This document shows positions 37,066-45,931 of a DNA stretch of 64,000 nucleotides, in pieces. Position 1 is the stretch's first letter, and each line of letters begins with the position of its first letter. The stretch is from Labilibaculum sp. (lineage in GTDB: Bacteria > Bacteroidota > Bacteroidia > Bacteroidales > Marinifilaceae): the NCBI GenBank assembly GCA_016342745.1, contig JAEINT010000003.1:124001-188000 (forward strand), given 5' to 3'. Below the pieces are notes generated by a model. That model had not been told where the DNA came from, ran no database searches, and worked only from the letters and a program-made list of their open reading frames with translations. The translations under genes were made by a program, and so were the position numbers.

Positions 37066-39165
37066 ATGAAGAAATTATTGTATTTATTGTTATTTATATT
37101 CGTAGTTAGTTGTGCTACCGATAAAAAATATGCTAGTTCTTTGGAATCACCAAACGAACAAAATAGGTTTGAGTTTGACTTGAATGAATCAGGACAATTG
37201 TTCTTTACAGTGAATCATGGTGATTTGCAATTCATAACTAAATCGGCATTGGGCTTCGAGTTAAAAACGAAATCTTTAAAGCAGGGGTTTGAAATTTTAG
37301 CTTCGGAGACAAGAACCAGCGATAGTGAATGGACCACAGTATGGGGACAGCGCGAGAAGGTTCGTGATCATTATAATGAGTTAACTCTTCATTTGAAGCA
37401 ATCGAAAACTGGATTGTTACTTGATGTTGTTGCGAGGGCTTACGATGATGGTGTTGCATTTCGATATGTTTTTCCAAAACAAAATAACTTGTCTGATTTT
37501 ATTATCATGGATGAGTTAACGGAGTTTACTTTTGCAGATGATTACAAAGCTTGGTGGAATTTTGCTGATTACGACAACTACGAGAAAGTGTATTACAATT
37601 CTCCAATTAGTGCTGTTGGTGATTCATTAAATTTCGAAAGACGTCCAGATAAAGAGGAGAGAGCCAATATGGCCAATACTCCAACTACGATAGAGGTGAA
37701 TGATAAATTGGTGATTAGTATTCATGAAGCCGATTTAACAGATTATGCAGGAATGAATTTGTTAAATACGCACAATGGAGTACAATTAAAAGCTCATTTA
37801 ACACCATGGAAGAATGGTGATTTAGTGAGAGCAAAGGCACCTTTTCAAACTCCTTGGAGAACCATTCAGATTTCAGATAATGCAGGCGGTTTGGTTGAAT
37901 CAGATTTAATCATAAATTTGAATCCACCAGTGGCTTATGAGAATACCGATTGGATTGAAACCTACAAGTACATTGGTATTTGGTGGGAATTGCATATCGG
38001 GAAAACTGCTTGGGCGGAAAAAACACAGTTTGGCAAGTCAATTTCTCATCCGCATGGTGCAACTACCGAAAATGCAAAAAAACATATTGATTTTGCTGCT
38101 AAGCATGGAATTCCAGATGTTCTGATTGAAGGTTGGGATAAAGGTTGGGATAATATGGAAGGTTCTTGGACTGGATATGGAATATTTGACTGGAAAACCT
38201 CAACTGACGATTTTGACATAAAAGAAGTATGTCGATATGGTAAAGAAAAAGGTGTTCGCATGATGATGTATCACGAGACTATTTCTGATATCGATCATTA
38301 CGAGCCTGCAATGGATGAATTGTATAAAATGTGTAGCGATTTAGGTATTAAAACTGTGAAAATGGGATACACGGGTGATGTAAATTACGATTACGACACC
38401 AAAACATACAAACAACATCATCATGGGCAATATATGGTTCGCCATTACAAAAAAATGGTGCAAACTGCGGCCAAATACGAATTGATGATTGTAAATCATG
38501 AACCAATCAAGTTTACAGGAGAACAGCGTACTTATCCAAATTTAATGGCACGTGAAGGTGTGCGCGGACAGGAGTATAATGCGTGGAGCAAGGGTAATTC
38601 TCCTGAGCATGGTGTTGTGCTTCCATTTACAAGAATTCTTGGGGGACCGATTGATTATACTCCAGGTATTTTTGACATGATTCTTCCTGCGAAATCATGG
38701 AGTGAAGATGATTTTCGGGTAAGATCTACTATTTGCAAACAGTTGGCCTATTACCTAACCATGTATAGTCCGATGCCGATGGCTGCCGATTTACCGGAAA
38801 ACTACGAAGGAGTTCCTGCATTTCAGTTTATTAAAGATGTACCAACCGACTGGAGCAACTCTAAGGTATTGCATGCGAAAATTGGTGATTACTATACTGT
38901 AGTTCGACAGGAAAGAGGAACCGACAACTGGTATTTGGGAAGTATTACCGATGAGAATGCCAGAGTGTTGAGCACTGATTTATCATTTCTTGCAAAAGGG
39001 AAAAAATACGAAGCCACAATTTATGCTGATGGCAAAGGCGCGGATTGGAAAACAAATTCGGAAGTTGTAGAAATTAAGAAGATGCAGGTGACCTCTGAAA
39101 GTAAAATGGATTTGGTTTTAGCAGCAGGAGGAGGTCAGGCAATAGAGTTCAAGCTGATCAAATAA
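37066..39165 (+). CDS. GH97 alpha-glycosidase, lipoprotein
   Basis: A full-length GH97 enzyme (699 residues, lipobox VVSC, Cys16). The N-terminal beta-super-sandwich (about 30-290) is followed by the barrel starting near VLIEGWDKGWDN. NHE (Glu479) and RGQEYN (Glu503) are 24 residues apart, as are the two essential Glu of the inverting member SusB. The strand GIKTVKMGY lacks an Asp where retaining alpha-galactosidase members carry their nucleophile, so I favour an inverting enzyme. Possible substrates are floridean-starch fragments or alpha-galactosides such as floridoside. It is preceded by the orphan plug protein (6 bp gap) and followed by GH16. Confidence 0.87.
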   Translation: MKKLLYLLLFIFVVSCATDKKYASSLESPNEQNRFEFDLNESGQLFFTVNHGDLQFITKSALGFELKTKSLKQGFEILASETRTSDSEWTTVWGQREKVRDHYNELTLHLKQSKTGLLLDVVARAYDDGVAFRYVFPKQNNLSDFIIMDELTEFTFADDYKAWWNFADYDNYEKVYYNSPISAVGDSLNFERRPDKEERANMANTPTTIEVNDKLVISIHEADLTDYAGMNLLNTHNGVQLKAHLTPWKNGDLVRAKAPFQTPWRTIQISDNAGGLVESDLIINLNPPVAYENTDWIETYKYIGIWWELHIGKTAWAEKTQFGKSISHPHGATTENAKKHIDFAAKHGIPDVLIEGWDKGWDNMEGSWTGYGIFDWKTSTDDFDIKEVCRYGKEKGVRMMMYHETISDIDHYEPAMDELYKMCSDLGIKTVKMGYTGDVNYDYDTKTYKQHHHGQYMVRHYKKMVQTAAKYELMIVNHEPIKFTGEQRTYPNLMAREGVRGQEYNAWSKGNSPEHGVVLPFTRILGGPIDYTPGIFDMILPAKSWSEDDFRVRSTICKQLAYYLTMYSPMPMAADLPENYEGVPAFQFIKDVPTDWSNSKVLHAKIGDYYTVVRQERGTDNWYLGSITDENARVLSTDLSFLAKGKKYEATIYADGKGADWKTNSEVVEIKKMQVTSESKMDLVLAAGGGQAIEFKLIK

Positions 39166-39210
39166 AATTACTGCACCTCGAGAGGGGAATAATAACCTTA
39201 AATTACGCTC

Positions 39211-40080
39211 ATGAAATTAAAATTAGTAACATTATTAATATTGGTATTCGCAATTGGAGGTTCTGTTTTTTCTCAGAATTTAACGATTCCGCCAAAGAAC
39301 TATGTCGATTCGGTGAATTTAGAACATGCACCGGCAAGAACGAATGCAGACTACCCACTTTCCGATCAATCCAATTCTAAAGATTGGAAGAAATTGGAAA
39401 AATATTCAGACGAATTCAATGCAAATCAAATAAATGAAACACTTTGGTATCCTAATAATCCAGGTTGGAAAGGCAGACAACCAACTTATTTTCATGGATC
39501 GAATGTGAGTTTGGAAAATGGAAATGTAGTATTTCGTGTAAACAAACATGGAGATGAAAAACTTCCAGAAGGTTTTACCCATTCTACAGGTTTTATTAAA
39601 AGTAAAAATAAATTTCTGTATGGATATTTCGAGGCAGAAGTGAAATTGATGGATGCTCCTTGGGTTTCCGGGTTTTGGATGACTAATGTGGGTAAAGACT
39701 GGTGGACAGAGATAGACATTTGTGAAAATGCACCTGGCTTGTCATACAATCGTCACGATTTGAATTCTAATATTCATGTTTTTAAAACACCAAAAGACAA
39801 AGGAGATATTAAGAAGCATTTTTCGAGAACTAAGAAGTTTTATTTTCCTGAAGAATTGCAGGCCAATTTTCATACGTGGGGATTAGAATGGACACCTGAA
39901 TATATTCGCTTTTATATTGATGGTATTTTATTTAGGGAAGCAGAAAATACACATTGGCATCAACCACTGGAAGTCAACTTTAATTGCGAATCGAATAAAT
40001 GGTTTGGTGCATTGCCAGATGATAATAGATTAGATGGTGAATACAAGGTAAATTACTTTAGAGTTTGGGAAGAGAAGTAA
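39211..40080 (+). CDS. GH16 beta-porphyranase/beta-agarase-like enzyme
   Basis: A 289-residue single-domain GH16 enzyme. A signal peptide ends near FSQ22. The catalytic signature is EIDICE at 167-172 (nucleophile Glu167, Asp169, acid/base Glu172). WYPNNPGWKGRQPTYF is shared with the GH16 protein at 964, and WWTEIDICENAPG with agarase/porphyranase-type members. It lacks the C-terminal domain of the first copy. It is the last gene of the five-gene operon, ahead of a terminator at 40166. Expected to cut beta-1,4 links in agar-type galactan; which repeat it prefers cannot be read from the sequence. Confidence 0.85.
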   Translation: MKLKLVTLLILVFAIGGSVFSQNLTIPPKNYVDSVNLEHAPARTNADYPLSDQSNSKDWKKLEKYSDEFNANQINETLWYPNNPGWKGRQPTYFHGSNVSLENGNVVFRVNKHGDEKLPEGFTHSTGFIKSKNKFLYGYFEAEVKLMDAPWVSGFWMTNVGKDWWTEIDICENAPGLSYNRHDLNSNIHVFKTPKDKGDIKKHFSRTKKFYFPEELQANFHTWGLEWTPEYIRFYIDGILFREAENTHWHQPLEVNFNCESNKWFGALPDDNRLDGEYKVNYFRVWEEK

Positions 40081-40165
40081 ATACATTGTGCAACAATTTT
40101 GTAAAATTACATTGAAAAAATAAATGAAACACTGTTGAAATGGTGATTCTATTATTATTATAGAT

Positions 40166-40202
40166 AATCCAGTGAGGGGGGCTTCACTGGATTTTTTTTT
40201 TT
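40166..40202 (+). terminator. Rho-independent terminator closing the galactan locus
   Basis: A perfect 10-bp stem AATCCAGTGA with its complement, a G-rich loop (GGGGGGCT), then T11. Marks the boundary between the polysaccharide locus and the LacI/L-galactose region. Confidence 0.9.
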
Positions 40203-40318
40203 AAAAGAACGCTTATTATCAGACACATAAAGAAGATCGTTTGAATGCTATGGAGAGTGATTTTAAGTATGATGTTAATTTATCACATTATAAATAATAA
40301 TTAAATTAGATAATGTTA

Positions 40319-40326
40319 TACTTTTG
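40319..40326 (+). promoter_or_regulatory. -7 box of the lacI-family gene
   Basis: TACTTTTG is a perfect TAnnTTTG box 21 bp before the regulator's ATG. No TTTG -33 element is evident and no C run is present, so this promoter is outside the C-tract group. Confidence 0.45.
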
Positions 40327-40347
40327 TGTTTGCAATAGCATTAGAAT

Positions 40348-41370
40348 ATGGAAAGAAAAAAAGTAACTCTACAAGATATAGCAAAGGCTTTGAATATAAC
40401 TCCTTCTGCAGTATCAAAAGCCTTAAGTGATCACCCTCGAATGAGTCAAAAGACGAAAGATGCGGTGAATAAGATGGCTGAAGAGTTAAATTACAAGCCT
40501 AATCAAATTGCCGCTGCTTTGCGAAGTGGGCAAAGTAAATTGATTGGTGTTATTGTTCCTGCAGCAAATATTTCTTTCTTCTCTTCTGTAATTCGCGGTA
40601 TTGAAGAAACGGTAAACAAAGCTGGCTATAGTGTAATCCTTACACAATCCGATGATTCCGTAAAAAAAGAAAAGGATATTATTAATACTTTATTGGCAAC
40701 AAGAGTCGATGGTGTAATTGCTGCTCTTGGTCTCAAAACCAAAAAATATCAACATTTCGAAAAATTAAAAGAGGAGAATGTGCCTTTGGTTTTCTTTGAT
40801 AGAATTATTAAAGATTTCGGTGTAAGTACTGTTGAGGTTGATGATTACAAGGGAGCCTACAATGCTGTTAGTCACTTGATAGAACAGGGGTGTAAGCGAA
40901 TTGCTCATTTGGCTGGACATTCTCATATGGAACTATATAAGAATAGACTAAAGGGATACAAATCAGCCTTACGTGATGCTTCTTTGCCAGTTGAAAAAGA
41001 ACTAATTATTCAAAGCGATTTGCATTTAGAAGATGGACGAAATGGTATGCTTCAACTGTTAGAAATGAAGGACAGACCCGATGGGATTTTTTGTTCGAGT
41101 GATTATACGGCTGTAGGGGCTTTACAAATTGCACGAGAACAGAATATTATTGTTCCAGATGAGGTTATGATTTTTGGTTTTAGTAACGAACCTTTTACTT
41201 CTTACTTAGATCCAGGAATTAGTTCTGTTGACCAGTCTAGTATTATCATGGGGCACACAGCAGGAGAATTGGTTCTTGAACATATAAAGTCCACAAATTC
41301 AGATTTTACAGCAAAAAATATCGTTCTAAACCCAACCTTGATTATTCGAAATTCATCGAAAAATTTTTAA
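40348..41370 (+). CDS. LacI-family transcriptional regulator
   Basis: A 340-residue LacI/GalR-family protein. The N-terminal helix-turn-helix is VTLQDIAKALNITPSAVSKAL at 6-26 in short form; the hinge LNYKPNQIAAALRSGQS follows, then the periplasmic-binding-protein-like effector domain (LIGVIVPA onward). It sits directly upstream of the L-galactose/hexuronate operon. Three GTTCAATC-type palindromes lie between its stop and the first operon gene, which makes them its probable targets and it the probable local repressor. The effector could be KDG, KDPG, tagaturonate or L-galactonate; the sequence does not say. A HTH with no C-tract operator in front of it suggests regulation separate from the glycosidase genes. 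Confidence 0.92.
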   Translation: MERKKVTLQDIAKALNITPSAVSKALSDHPRMSQKTKDAVNKMAEELNYKPNQIAAALRSGQSKLIGVIVPAANISFFSSVIRGIEETVNKAGYSVILTQSDDSVKKEKDIINTLLATRVDGVIAALGLKTKKYQHFEKLKEENVPLVFFDRIIKDFGVSTVEVDDYKGAYNAVSHLIEQGCKRIAHLAGHSHMELYKNRLKGYKSALRDASLPVEKELIIQSDLHLEDGRNGMLQLLEMKDRPDGIFCSSDYTAVGALQIAREQNIIVPDEVMIFGFSNEPFTSYLDPGISSVDQSSIIMGHTAGELVLEHIKSTNSDFTAKNIVLNPTLIIRNSSKNF

Positions 41371-41396
41371 TTGATCTAATTTTTTTCTTACTTTGT

Positions 41397-41412
41397 GTTC
41401 AATCGTTTGAAC
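41397..41412. promoter_or_regulatory. Candidate LacI-family operator O1
   Basis: GTTCAATCGTTTGAAC: two inverted halves around a central CG with one mismatched pair, as expected for LacI-family sites. It starts 27 bp after the regulator's stop codon. Confidence 0.65.
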
Positions 41413-41501
41413 AGTTTGGTGAATTAATTCATCTTGGCTAAAAAAACTTGGTAGTAATTGTCGCTTAATTATCTATTTGTTTGATATTTTTTTACTGATT
41501 T

Positions 41502-41517
41502 GTTCAATCGATTGAAT
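41502..41517. promoter_or_regulatory. Candidate LacI-family operator O2
   Basis: GTTCAATCGATTGAAT, with a perfect 14-bp palindromic core TTCAATCGATTGAA (41503-41516) centred on CG. 105 bp from O1, about ten helical turns. Confidence 0.7.
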
Positions 41518-41585
41518 TATTAATAATATTACATATCCAATTATAAAATTTGTTTTAAGCTTAATTACATTTTTTTTCAAGTGTA

Positions 41586-41601
41586 GTTCAATCGATAGAA
41601 C
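41586..41601. promoter_or_regulatory. Candidate LacI-family operator O3 at the start codon
   Basis: GTTCAATCGATAGAAC, one mismatched pair, 84 bp from O2 (eight helical turns). It ends 6 bp before the first possible start codon of the dehydratase gene, a position suited to blocking transcription elongation. Confidence 0.65.
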
Positions 41602-41607
41602 AAGCCA

Positions 41608-43266
41608 ATGCTTATGAAAGAGAAGTTGATAAAAATTAGTCAGAAAGATAATTTACTGGTTGCTTTGGTAGATATTGCTGCAGGTGAAACCGTAACTTAT
41701 CAGAATGAAGAATACCTAGTAAAAAATGGTGTTCAGGTGAAGCACAAAATTGCAGAACTAGATTTTAACGAAGGTGATGTAATTGTAATGTATGGTCTTC
41801 CGGTTGGTAAAGCACTCAAGTTTATTGGTAAAGGAGAGGTAATTACAACTGATAATATTGTGCATCACACAGGTGGATTTAGTAATACAGCATCTGAATA
41901 TACTTGGACTGCGCCTGATGTAAGCGAGTTTGAAAATAGAACTTTTAAAGGATACAAACGCAAAGATGGCAAAGTAGGAACTGCAAACCATTGGTTAGTA
42001 ATTCCATTGGTGTTTTGTCAGAATCGTAACATAAAAGTACTTCAGGAAGAATTGGAATCTCAATTAGGCTATAAGCATGAGACTTCTCACAAAATCAACC
42101 TAGATGTATTAAAAGAAGCATCTGCAAAAGGAGCTAGTGCTGAAGAAATTCTAAAAATGGATGTTTTGAACTTGAACAGTGAAAAACAATTTTCTCCATT
42201 TTTTCCAAATGTTGATGGCATTCGCTTCCTAACTCACGAAGGTGGATGCGGTGGCACAAGAGAAGATGCAATTGTGTTAAGCAAGCTTTTAGCGGGTTAT
42301 ATCGCTAATTCGAATGTTGCTGGGGCAACAATTATCGGATTGGGTTGCCAGAATGCAGAAGTGAAATATATAAATAGCTTTTTAGAAGAGTTTGGTGTGT
42401 TAGGAAAGAAGCCTGTTCATATTTTGGAACAGCAACAAAGTACTTCGGAGCGTGATTTTATTGCGGAAGCAATTAAGTTGACTTATGCTGGCTTAATGGA
42501 AGCAAACGAATACAAAAGAGAAGATACACCGCTTAGTGAATTGTTAATTGGCCTTGAATGTGGCGGATCTGATGGTTTTTCAGGTATTTCTTCAAATCCA
42601 TTATTGGGTTATGTGAGCGATATGATCGTGACTTTAGGTGGAGGTGCAATTCTTTCTGAATTCCCGGAATTGAATGGAGTAGAGCAGAATATTGTTGACC
42701 GTTGTGTAAATCCAGAAGATGCAGAAAAGTTCTCAGATTTAATCAAAACTTACGCTAAGCGTGCTGTTGAAGCAGGTTCTGGCTTCGAAGCGAATCCTTC
42801 TCCAGGAAATATTAAAGATGGTTTGATTACAGATGCAATGAAATCTGCAGGAGCAGCTTTAAAAGGCGGTGCTTCTCCAGTTGTTGATGTGTTAGATTAT
42901 ACCGAAGTGGTAAGCAAAAAAGGATTGAGTCTACTTTGCACACCAGGTAACGATGTTGAATCAACAACTGGTCTTGCATCATCAGGAGCAAATGTAATTT
43001 TGTTTAGTACAGGATTGGGTACGCCAACCGGTAACCCAGCTGTTCCCGTTGTTAAGGTTTCTAGTAATACTATGCTTGCCGATAAAATGGGTGATATCAT
43101 CGATTTTAATGCCGGTACCATTGTAACAGGCGAACATTCTATTCGTGAAAAAGCAATTGAATTGTTAGAGCAAATTATTAGAGTCGCATCTGGTGAAGAA
43201 TTGGTAAAAGCAGAAGAGCTTCGTCAGTTTGACTTCATTCCTTGGAAACGTGGAGTTTCTTTATAA
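41608..43266 (+). CDS. uxaA: Altronate dehydratase
   Basis: UxaA-family D-altronate dehydratase (552 residues), which converts D-altronate to 2-keto-3-deoxy-D-gluconate (KDG). An N-terminal SAF-like domain (about 5-90) is followed by the large UxaA/GarD domain starting at FKGYKRKDGKVGTANHW. Cys-containing catalytic motifs THEGGCGGT and GLECGGSDGFSG are present. Two in-frame starts, 41608 and 41614, are possible; the second (MKEKLIKIS) is closer to the usual length. First gene of the nine-gene operon and directly behind operator O3. No uronate isomerase (uxaC) is present, so the operon does not look built for galacturonate. Confidence 0.92.
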   Translation: MLMKEKLIKISQKDNLLVALVDIAAGETVTYQNEEYLVKNGVQVKHKIAELDFNEGDVIVMYGLPVGKALKFIGKGEVITTDNIVHHTGGFSNTASEYTWTAPDVSEFENRTFKGYKRKDGKVGTANHWLVIPLVFCQNRNIKVLQEELESQLGYKHETSHKINLDVLKEASAKGASAEEILKMDVLNLNSEKQFSPFFPNVDGIRFLTHEGGCGGTREDAIVLSKLLAGYIANSNVAGATIIGLGCQNAEVKYINSFLEEFGVLGKKPVHILEQQQSTSERDFIAEAIKLTYAGLMEANEYKREDTPLSELLIGLECGGSDGFSGISSNPLLGYVSDMIVTLGGGAILSEFPELNGVEQNIVDRCVNPEDAEKFSDLIKTYAKRAVEAGSGFEANPSPGNIKDGLITDAMKSAGAALKGGASPVVDVLDYTEVVSKKGLSLLCTPGNDVESTTGLASSGANVILFSTGLGTPTGNPAVPVVKVSSNTMLADKMGDIIDFNAGTIVTGEHSIREKAIELLEQIIRVASGEELVKAEELRQFDFIPWKRGVSL

Positions 43267-43303
43267 TAAATCAGAAATTGAATAGTAAGAATAATAGATC
43301 GTA

Positions 43304-44755
43304 ATGATGAAATTAAATAGAACTAATAACGACGTTGCCATTGCTTCACTTCCAACTAAAGTGTTACAGTTTGGCGAAGGAAATTTTTTAAGAGCTTTTG
43401 TTGATTGGATGATTGATACCATGAACAAAAAGCAAAATTTTGAAGCTGGTATTAAAGTAGTTCAGCCTATCGATCGTGGTATGGTTGACATGTTGAATGA
43501 TCAAGATGGATTGTACACACTTTATCTTCGTGGAATTCAAAATGGTGAAGCAAAAAGTGAACACACTCTTATTGATGCTATTCAGGGAGGTATTAATCCT
43601 TATACTCAGAATGATGAGTACATGGCTCAGGCCGAAGAGGACAGTCTTCGTTTTGTGATTTCGAATACAACAGAGGCAGGTATTGCTTTCGATGCAAATG
43701 ACAAATTGGAAGACAAGCCTCAGAATTCTTATCCTGGAAAATTAACTGCTTTTCTTTATCGTCGTTTTACTCATTTTAAAGGTGAAGCTGCTAAAGGTTT
43801 AATCATTATTCCATGTGAATTGATTGATGCCAATGCAGATCGATTGAAAGAAATCGTATTAAAATATGCTGAGCTTTGGAAGTTAGATGCTGATTTTGTG
43901 AAGTGGATCAATGAAGCAAACTACTTCTGCAATACTTTGGTTGACCGTATTGTTCCTGGTTATCCAAAAGATAGAATACCAGAAATTAAAGAAGAATTAG
44001 GATACGAAGATAACTTGGTTGTTGAAGGTGAATTTTTCCACTTATGGGTAATTCAAGCTCCAGAGCAAGTTCAAAAAGAATTTCCAGCTCCAGCAGCAGG
44101 TTTAAATGTGATTTTTACGGATGATATTACTCCGTACAAGAAACGTAAGGTGAGAATTTTGAATGGTTTGCATACCATTTTAGTTCCTGTAGCTTACTTA
44201 TATGGAATTGATGCAGTTAGACAAGCCGTTGAGGATGAAGTTTGTGGGCGTTTTCTTAAAAAAGCATTGGAAGAAGAAATCATTCCATCTTTAAATATGG
44301 ATAAGCAAGAGTTAGAAACTTTTGCAGCTGACGTTTTAGATCGCTTTAGAAATCCTTACATCCACCATTTATTATTGTCAATTTCATTGAATTCATTCTC
44401 GAAATTCGAAACTCGTGTATTGCCAACTTTATTGGCTTATCAGGAGCAAAATAATGAAATTCCTCAGCGTTTGAGCTTTGCATTAGCAGCAATGTTGTAC
44501 TTCTATCGTGGAAAACGTAACCTGGAAGAAATTCCTGTAAACGATTCTCAAGATGTGATGGACTTAATGAAAACAGAATGGGCTGCAATGAAGTCTGAAT
44601 TAGAATTTGGTTCTCTTGTGAAGAATGTTTTGGCATACGATAAAGTATGGAAAAGAGACTTGAATGAAGTTCCTGGATTGTGCGAAGCAGTTACAGAATC
44701 ACTTCAGTCAATTCACGAAAAAGGAATGAATAAGGCAATTGAATCAATGTTGTAA
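43304..44755 (+). CDS. uxaB: Tagaturonate reductase (altronate oxidoreductase)
   Basis: A 483-residue member of the mannitol dehydrogenase family, D-altronate:NAD 3-oxidoreductase, reducing D-tagaturonate to D-altronate. The Rossmann start is VLQFGEGNFLRAFVDW (20-35), and the catalytic-domain motif KKRKVRILNGLHTILVPVAY has the family's conserved Lys and His residues. It lies 37 bp behind uxaA. In this operon it accepts the tagaturonate produced by the zinc dehydrogenase encoded at the far end. Start could be 43304 or the adjacent ATG at 43307. Confidence 0.92.
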   Translation: MMKLNRTNNDVAIASLPTKVLQFGEGNFLRAFVDWMIDTMNKKQNFEAGIKVVQPIDRGMVDMLNDQDGLYTLYLRGIQNGEAKSEHTLIDAIQGGINPYTQNDEYMAQAEEDSLRFVISNTTEAGIAFDANDKLEDKPQNSYPGKLTAFLYRRFTHFKGEAAKGLIIIPCELIDANADRLKEIVLKYAELWKLDADFVKWINEANYFCNTLVDRIVPGYPKDRIPEIKEELGYEDNLVVEGEFFHLWVIQAPEQVQKEFPAPAAGLNVIFTDDITPYKKRKVRILNGLHTILVPVAYLYGIDAVRQAVEDEVCGRFLKKALEEEIIPSLNMDKQELETFAADVLDRFRNPYIHHLLLSISLNSFSKFETRVLPTLLAYQEQNNEIPQRLSFALAAMLYFYRGKRNLEEIPVNDSQDVMDLMKTEWAAMKSELEFGSLVKNVLAYDKVWKRDLNEVPGLCEAVTESLQSIHEKGMNKAIESML

Positions 44756-44777
44756 TAGTTGATAAAAGATATTTAAG

Positions 44778-45818
44778 ATGAATAAGAAAGTAGTATGTTT
44801 TGGTGAGATAATGTTACGTTTATCAACTCCAGGTTATGAGCGTTTTAGTCAAGTTTCGGAATTTAAAGCTACCTATGGTGGTGGTGAGGCAAATGTTGCT
44901 GTATCCTTGGCTAATTACGGTTTGCAACCTGATTTTGTAACTCGCTTGCCTAAAAATGATATTGCACGTGCTTGCGAAATGGATTTGAAGCAGTATGGTG
45001 TATCAACTGATAATATTGTTTACGGTGGAGATCGTTTGGGAATCTATTTTTTAGAAACCGGAGCAGTTACTCGTGGTAGTAAAGTTGTTTACGATAGAGC
45101 TAATTCGGCAATTTCTGAAATCGAATCAGGTATGATCGATTGGGATCAGGTATTCGAAGGTGCAACATGGTTTCACTGGACAGGTATTACGCCAGCTATT
45201 TCTCAAGGAGCTGCTGATGTTTGTTTAGAAGCAATTAAGAAAGCAAACGAAAAAGGAATTACTGTTTCTTGTGATTTGAATTTCCGTAAGAATCTTTGGA
45301 AGTATGGTAAAACAGCAGGAGAAGTTATGCCAGAATTAGTTGCAGGAACAGATATCATTTTGGGTAATGAAGAAGATGCTGCTATGGTTTTAGGAATCCA
45401 TCCTGATGGTTTGGATGTAACTTCTGGACACGTAACTGCTGAGGCTTATCTTTCGGTTTCTGAGAAAATCATGAAGGAATACCCACGGTGCAAAAAAGTA
45501 ATTACTACGCTACGTGGTTCTATCAATGCAAACCACAATTCATGGGCAGGTGTTCTTTATGATGGTAAAACTTTGTTCAAGTCAAATAATACCTACCAAA
45601 TTACGCACATTGTTGATCGTGTTGGTGGTGGTGATTCATTTATGGGTGGGTTAATCTACGGATTATTAACCTATGCTGATGAGGATCAGAAAGCATTGAA
45701 TTTTGCTGTTGCAGCATCATGTTTAAAGCACACCGTTTTTGGCGATTACAATCAGGTAAGCGTTGAAGAAGTTGAGAAGTTAATGGATGGTGACGCATCA
45801 GGACGTGTTTCAAGATAA
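44778..45818 (+). CDS. kdgK: 2-keto-3-deoxygluconate (KDG) kinase
   Basis: A PfkB-family sugar kinase of 346 residues. The substrate-side motif is TYGGGEANVAVSLANYG (32-48) and the ATP-side signature DRVGGGDSFMGGLIYG with catalytic Asp286. The family covers several sugar kinases; KDG kinase is preferred because the gene lies between altronate dehydratase/tagaturonate reductase and KDPG aldolase. It phosphorylates KDG to KDPG in the cytoplasm. 22 bp separate it from uxaB. Confidence 0.9.
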   Translation: MNKKVVCFGEIMLRLSTPGYERFSQVSEFKATYGGGEANVAVSLANYGLQPDFVTRLPKNDIARACEMDLKQYGVSTDNIVYGGDRLGIYFLETGAVTRGSKVVYDRANSAISEIESGMIDWDQVFEGATWFHWTGITPAISQGAADVCLEAIKKANEKGITVSCDLNFRKNLWKYGKTAGEVMPELVAGTDIILGNEEDAAMVLGIHPDGLDVTSGHVTAEAYLSVSEKIMKEYPRCKKVITTLRGSINANHNSWAGVLYDGKTLFKSNNTYQITHIVDRVGGGDSFMGGLIYGLLTYADEDQKALNFAVAASCLKHTVFGDYNQVSVEEVEKLMDGDASGRVSR

Positions 45819-45844
45819 TACTGAATTATAAATGATGAATTAAT

Positions 45845-45908
45845 AGTTATGAATTGGAAAAATCGAATGCTCTTGTCAATAAAGCAAGGCAACTCATAAT
45901 TCATAACT
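45845..45908 (+). repeat. Inverted repeat in the kdgK-aldolase gap
   Basis: AGTTATGAATT (45845-45855) and AATTCATAACT (45898-45908) form an 11-bp perfect stem with a 42-nt loop within the longest intra-operon gap (113 bp). There is no T tract, so it is not a terminator. Related TCATAATT and ATGAATTA words surround it. It could be an mRNA-processing or stabilising structure, or the remnant of a small repeat. Confidence 0.5.
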
Positions 45909-45931
45909 TATATCTCATAATTAGAATAGAA

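Noticed and set aside
40176-40181. A G6 run, at first counted as another C-tract operator
   Set aside because: It is the loop of the terminator hairpin at 40166-40202 and has no -7 box at the expected distance on either strand.
45854-45931. A TTG-started N-terminal extension of the KDPG aldolase
   Set aside because: The extension translates the inverted repeat and has no family similarity; the ATG at 45932 gives the normal N-terminus.
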